From assembly GCA_903929065.1 (NCBI GenBank), contig CAIYTJ010000083.1, positions 1 through 10,022 on the forward strand: a stretch of 10,022 bases of DNA. The letters are read 5' to 3'. The DNA comes from an uncultured Bacteroidales bacterium. GTDB taxonomy: Bacteria > Bacteroidota > Bacteroidia > Bacteroidales > Paludibacteraceae. The notes under the pieces were generated by a model. That model had not been told where the DNA came from. It was given only the letters and a program-made list of their open reading frames with translations, and did no database searches. Shown piece by piece: positions 7,196 to 10,022 of this stretch (position 1 is the first letter of the stretch; every line of letters starts with the position of its first letter). Made by a program: the position numbers and the translations under genes.

Positions 7196-7654
7196 TCAAT
7201 TTTTTTTAAAATTGGCAAAACCATTGAAATAAAACCTGAAAGCCGACATAAAAAGCGGCGTGCCCATGGCAACATAAAAAAAGGACAAATATTGAATCGG
7301 AACTAATCCGGTTAGGCGTAATGTTACTCCGAAACTGATCATAATGGTCATCAAAATATAGCTTCGCCAGTTAAAAAACGAAAAGAAACAAGGATGCTCG
7401 ATTTCTAAATTCAGAATACGGTGAATGTGTTTCAACGAAATTTTGGAAAACATGAAAATGTAAAATGCAATGCCTGCGATAATACTAATTGATTCTTCAA
7501 TAAGTAAAGTTTCTGAATTAAATCCAAGTGTTGAAAACCCTCTGAATAAGAGCATTCCGCCAGCGAAAGTCCATACAACTGCAGCTACAAAAAGCAAGTA
7601 ACGCTTCGGAATTCCCGGCTTGGCGGCTTGAAGAAAAGAATTGAGTGATTTCAT
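7196..7654 (-). CDS. Conserved membrane protein of unknown function, four predicted helices
   Basis: Protein of 152 residues with four hydrophobic segments at about 19-37, 52-69, 99-118 and 122-142, so it is very likely an inner-membrane protein. Conspicuous non-hydrophobic motifs are WTFAGGMLLFRG at 28-39, HRILNLEIEHPCFFSFFNWR at 78-97 and the pair FYVAMGTPLFMSAFRFY at 126-142 in the last helix. From memory, similar motifs occur in uncharacterised bacterial membrane proteins, but I know no function. The start is ATG at 7654; an in-frame TTG at 7660 is less likely. It is the first gene of a run with the small soluble protein and corA, behind a good promoter at 7702-7732. A role connected to metal transport is a guess from position only. 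Confidence 0.75.
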   Translation of the reverse strand: MKSLNSFLQAAKPGIPKRYLLFVAAVVWTFAGGMLLFRGFSTLGFNSETLLIEESISIIAGIAFYIFMFSKISLKHIHRILNLEIEHPCFFSFFNWRSYILMTIMISFGVTLRLTGLVPIQYLSFFYVAMGTPLFMSAFRFYFNGFANFKKN

Positions 7655-7701
7655 ATACAAAAAAAAATTAGTAGGTAAAAATACAATTATAAATTTAGTT
7701 A

Positions 7702-7732
7702 CAAAATTAAAAGTTCATGTTTTTATAACAAA
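7702..7732 (-). promoter_or_regulatory. Promoter for the membrane protein-corA run
   Basis: On the minus strand TTTG (7732-7729) is followed after exactly 19 bp by TAATTTTG (7709-7702). Both match the Bacteroidota sigma consensus TTTG-N19-21-TAnnTTTG without mismatch. Transcription would begin around 7695-7697, leaving a 5' leader of about 40 bases before the ATG at 7654. The site faces away from the promoter at 7797-7828. Confidence 0.65.
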
Positions 7733-7746
7733 TATTTCAATAAGCT

Positions 7747-7774
7747 ATGATAATCAATGAGTTTTGAATGATAA
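7747..7774. repeat. Pair of ATGATAA direct repeats between divergent promoters
   Basis: ATGATAA occurs at 7747-7753 and again at 7768-7774, start to start 21 bp, about two helical turns. The pair lies between the two divergent promoters, where a regulator could act on both. In AT-rich DNA a 7-base repeat can arise by chance, so a regulatory role is only a possibility. Confidence 0.25.
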
Positions 7775-7796
7775 AAATAGTTGAAAAATCTGTTTC

Positions 7797-7828
7797 TTTG
7801 TTCGGCTCGTATATTTTTGCTACTTTTG
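7797..7828 (+). promoter_or_regulatory. Promoter for the SemiSWEET-aroQ genes
   Basis: TTTG at 7797-7800 is followed after 20 bp by TACTTTTG at 7821-7828. Both boxes match the Bacteroidota consensus exactly and the spacing is within the normal range. Transcription should start at about 7833-7836, only some 10 bases before the ATG at 7844. This fixes the SemiSWEET start, because the in-frame upstream codons from 7781 would lie outside the transcript. Confidence 0.7.
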
Positions 7829-7843
7829 CAAAAATTTTCGCTT

Positions 7844-8125
7844 ATGACATTTGACATCGTTATTATCGGTTATATTGCTGGTTTTTGCACTGCTACCGCT
7901 CAATTCCCTCAGGCTTTAAAAGTTATAAAAACCGGTGATACGCAAAGTATTTCGCTGGGAATGTACACAATAATGACACTTGGCATTTTGTTTTGGTTCA
8001 CTTATGGGTTGTTAATCCCTGATTGGCCCATGATTCTTGCCAACGGCGTGTGTCTGATTCCTTCAATTTATATACTTTACATAACAGTTCGGAATATTGC
8101 TAGAACGAAAAAACAGGTATTATGA
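7844..8125 (+). CDS. SemiSWEET-type sugar transporter (PQ-loop family)
   Basis: Small inner-membrane protein of 93 residues with three predicted helices (about 4-24, 38-58, 61-82), the size of bacterial SemiSWEETs, which dimerise to carry mono- or disaccharides by facilitated diffusion. The family's PQ motif is P22-Q23 in QFPQALK. W51 and N67 have the same 16-residue spacing as the substrate-contacting Trp48 and Asn64 described for the Leptospira protein. The DTQSISLGMY segment before helix 2 is also typical. I take ATG 7844 as the start because the promoter boxes at 7797-7828 lie just upstream; an in-frame TTG at 7781 would begin before them. The stop codon overlaps the aroQ start by four bases (ATGA), implying translational coupling. 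The sugar carried cannot be told from sequence. Confidence 0.9.
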   Translation: MTFDIVIIGYIAGFCTATAQFPQALKVIKTGDTQSISLGMYTIMTLGILFWFTYGLLIPDWPMILANGVCLIPSIYILYITVRNIARTKKQVL

Positions 8126-8544
8126 AAAAGATACAAATTATTAACGGCCCAAATCTCAATTTATTGGGAAAACGTGAACCATCGGTATATGGAAATCAAT
8201 CTTTCGAAACTTATTTAGAAGAATTAAAATTGCTTTTTCCGGAAACACAACTGGATTATTTTCAGTCGAATACAGAAGGATCGTTGATTGATAAAATTCA
8301 GGAAGTCGGTTTTAGTTACGATGGAATTGTGCTCAACGGCGGTGCATATACGCATACTTCTATTGCCATTGCGGATGCCATTCGTTCCATTTCGGTACCG
8401 GTGATTGAAGTTCATATTTCTAATGTTTTCAAACGCGAAGATTTTCGTCATCATTCCTATTTATCCGATGCCTGCAAGGGCTGCATTGTCGGATTTGGTA
8501 TGGATTCTTATAGATTGGCCATCGATGCCATATTAAAATTCTGA
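8122..8544 (+). CDS. aroQ: 3-dehydroquinate dehydratase, type II
   Basis: Cytosolic enzyme converting 3-dehydroquinate to 3-dehydroshikimate, the third step of the shikimate pathway to aromatic amino acids. Its 140 residues are typical of the dodecameric type II enzyme. The motifs are complete: NGPNLNLLGKREPSVYG at 8-24 with R18 and the catalytic Y23 on the mobile lid, FQSNTEG at 47-53, LNGGAYTHTSIAIADA at 71-86 with N72 and H78, EVHISN at 96-101 with the general-acid partner H98, and REDFRHHS at 105-112 with R109. The usual NPG of the third motif is NGG here, a mild variation. The start overlaps the SemiSWEET stop by four bases, and pyruvate kinase follows after 71 bp. The aroQ-pyk order is familiar from Bacteroidota genomes. 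Confidence 0.96.
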   Translation: MKKIQIINGPNLNLLGKREPSVYGNQSFETYLEELKLLFPETQLDYFQSNTEGSLIDKIQEVGFSYDGIVLNGGAYTHTSIAIADAIRSISVPVIEVHISNVFKREDFRHHSYLSDACKGCIVGFGMDSYRLAIDAILKF

Positions 8545-8566
8545 TAATTAAGGGTATTTATCAGAA
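8539..8566 (+). terminator. Stop-codon hairpin after aroQ, possible weak terminator
   Basis: TTCTGATAA at 8539-8547 is perfectly complementary to TTATCAGAA at 8558-8566, a 9-bp stem with a 10-base loop. It begins in the last aroQ codon and includes the TGA stop. The following bases (CATTTCTCGC) are not a real U-run and the stem is AT-rich, so it may act as a weak terminator, an attenuator or a 3'-end stabiliser between aroQ and pyruvate kinase. Confidence 0.35.
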
Positions 8567-8615
8567 CATTTCTCGCTCAAATTAGTTTTTTAAAAGTATA
8601 ATTTCAAATTTTTTT

Positions 8616-10022
8616 ATGTCAAAATCGACCAAAATAGTAGCTACCATTAGCGACAAATGCTGCGATGTGGAATTCATTCAGGCACTTTTTAATGAAGGAA
8701 TGAATGTCGTTCGCCTCAATTCTGCTCATTTACAAGCCGAAGGTTTTCTAAAAATTATAAACAACGTACGTGCTGTCAGCAATCAAATCGGTATTTTGAT
8801 GGACACTAAAGGACCTGAAGTCCGCACAACCGTTGCACAAAACGATGAAATTGAACTTCATACCGGCGATGTGGTCAGAGTAGTTGGCAATCCCGATTTG
8901 ATTTCAACACGCGAATGTATTGCTGTAAATTATCTTCATTTTGTTCGTGATTTGAAAGTGGACGATGATATTTTGTTCGATGATGGAGAAATTGATTTAA
9001 AAGTTGAGTCGAAAGATGCAGACAGTTTATATTGCCGGGCATTGAATGATGGCGTATTGGGGAGCCGCAAAAGTGTTAATGTACCCGGTGTCCGCATAAA
9101 TTTGCCTTCGCTCACCGAAAAAGACCGCGTAAATATTGTTTTTGCCATTGAAAATAATCTCGATTTTATTGCACATTCATTTGTGCGGAATAAGTATGAT
9201 TTACTTGATATTCAAAAGATTCTGGACGAACACAACAGTCAAATTAAAATCATTTCTAAAATTGAAAATCAGGAAGGTGTTGATAATATTGATGAAATTT
9301 TAGAGCACACTTACGGTGTGATGATTGCCCGCGGCGATTTAGGAATAGAAGTTGCTCAGGAAAAAATTCCCGGCATTCAACGCAGGCTGATTCGCAAATG
9401 CGTTGTTGCGCGTAAACCGGTGATTGTGGCAACACAAATGCTTCACACCATGATTAAAAATCCACGTCCTACCCGTGCCGAAATTACTGATATTGCCAAT
9501 GCAATTTATTATCGTACTGATGCACTGATGCTTAGCGGCGAAACTGCCTACGGAAAATACCCGGTTGAAGCGGTTCGCACCATGGCTAAAGTGGCCGAAG
9601 AAGCTGAAAAAACCAAAATGGTTGAAAATGACATTCCGGTTTCATTAAGTACGGTGGATTTGACATCATTTTTAGCAAATGCAGCTGTTGAAGCAACTTC
9701 AAAACTTGGCACAAAAGCCATTATTACAGATACTTACAGTGGCCGAACTGCAAGACATTTGGCAGCATATCGGGGTATCAATCCGGTTTTGGCAATTTGC
9801 TACCACGAACGCTCAACCCGTGAACTGGCTTTATCATATGGTGTTTTTCCGATTTTTCAGGAAAATACCGGAAATACTCAGCAATATTTCATAAAAGCGT
9901 TAGAAAAACTGATAAAAGAAGAAGTTGTAAAACCGGAAGACTATATCAGTTACCTCAGCGGCAGTTTTGGTGTGGGATTTGGAACTACTTTCCTTGAAGT
10001 GAACCGTGTTGACAAAATTCTG
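8616..10022 (+). CDS. pyk: Pyruvate kinase, cut by the right window edge
   Basis: Converts phosphoenolpyruvate and ADP to pyruvate and ATP, the last step of glycolysis, in the cytosol. The frame is open from ATG 8616 for 469 codons to the window end, close to a full family length, so only the last few residues should be missing. Motifs are MDTKGPEVRT at 62-71, SKIENQEG with the catalytic lysine K215, MIARGDLGIE at 236-245 (Mg and substrate binding), VATQM with T273, NPRPTRAEITDIANA, and LSGETAYGKYP from about 306. The N-terminal motif is R33-L-N-S-A-H38, where most pyruvate kinases have RxNFSH. E68 in TKGPE is the residue linked to potassium dependence. The C-terminal domain (from about 350) has the usual alpha/beta form. 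The upstream 71 bp show no clear consensus promoter; TAGTTTTT at 8584-8591 is one base off the -7 box but lacks a -33 box. Confidence 0.95.
   Translation, partial: MSKSTKIVATISDKCCDVEFIQALFNEGMNVVRLNSAHLQAEGFLKIINNVRAVSNQIGILMDTKGPEVRTTVAQNDEIELHTGDVVRVVGNPDLISTRECIAVNYLHFVRDLKVDDDILFDDGEIDLKVESKDADSLYCRALNDGVLGSRKSVNVPGVRINLPSLTEKDRVNIVFAIENNLDFIAHSFVRNKYDLLDIQKILDEHNSQIKIISKIENQEGVDNIDEILEHTYGVMIARGDLGIEVAQEKIPGIQRRLIRKCVVARKPVIVATQMLHTMIKNPRPTRAEITDIANAIYYRTDALMLSGETAYGKYPVEAVRTMAKVAEEAEKTKMVENDIPVSLSTVDLTSFLANAAVEATSKLGTKAIITDTYSGRTARHLAAYRGINPVLAICYHERSTRELALSYGVFPIFQENTGNTQQYFIKALEKLIKEEVVKPEDYISYLSGSFGVGFGTTFLEVNRVDKIL

Noticed and set aside
7781..7843. Upstream TTG start extending the SemiSWEET protein by 21 residues
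   Set aside because: The promoter boxes at 7797-7828 lie inside this extension, and the family begins directly before its first helix, so ATG 7844 is the better start.

Overview
The window looks like a chromosomal segment of a Bacteroidota bacterium, probably Bacteroidales or a near relative. The signs are AT-rich DNA (about 40% GC by eye), almost no Shine-Dalgarno sites, two promoters matching the Bacteroidota consensus (TTTG, 19-20 bp, TAnnTTTG), a TonB-dependent receptor behind a cobalamin riboswitch, and an aroQ-pyk pair with a Bacteroidota-style pyruvate kinase. I see no insertion sequences, CRISPR arrays, tRNA or rRNA genes, or phage genes.

Layout. Positions 1-26 hold the 3' end of a cobalamin riboswitch cut by the window edge. 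It leads into a btuB-like outer-membrane receptor (149-2197, +), which meets the next block tail to tail over 9 bp. A minus-strand run then spans 7654 down to 2207. It reads, in transcription order: a four-helix membrane protein, a small conserved soluble protein, a CorA metal transporter with a frameshift near its end, a 73-bp gap, zwf (glucose-6-phosphate dehydrogenase), pgl (6-phosphogluconolactonase), a secreted DUF1080 protein and a secreted YciI-like protein. A divergent promoter region (7655-7843) separates this run from a plus-strand cluster: a 93-residue SemiSWEET sugar transporter, overlapping aroQ (type II 3-dehydroquinase), then pyruvate kinase, which runs off the right edge. Pyruvate kinase has no stop codon in the window but is open for 469 codons.

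How the genes work together. zwf and pgl abut and catalyse the first two steps of the oxidative pentose phosphate pathway, giving NADPH. Two exported proteins follow with gaps of 18 and 8 bp, which suggests one operon. The plus-strand cluster joins a predicted sugar carrier to the shikimate pathway and the last step of glycolysis. The receptor is an independent vitamin B12 uptake unit.

I find no convincing new multi-gene system. The points most worth checking are the corA frameshift and its GTN (not GMN) selectivity motif, the zwf-pgl-DUF1080-YciI operon, the SemiSWEET/aroQ overlap, the uncharacterised gene pair in front of corA, and two stop-codon hairpins of identical geometry.
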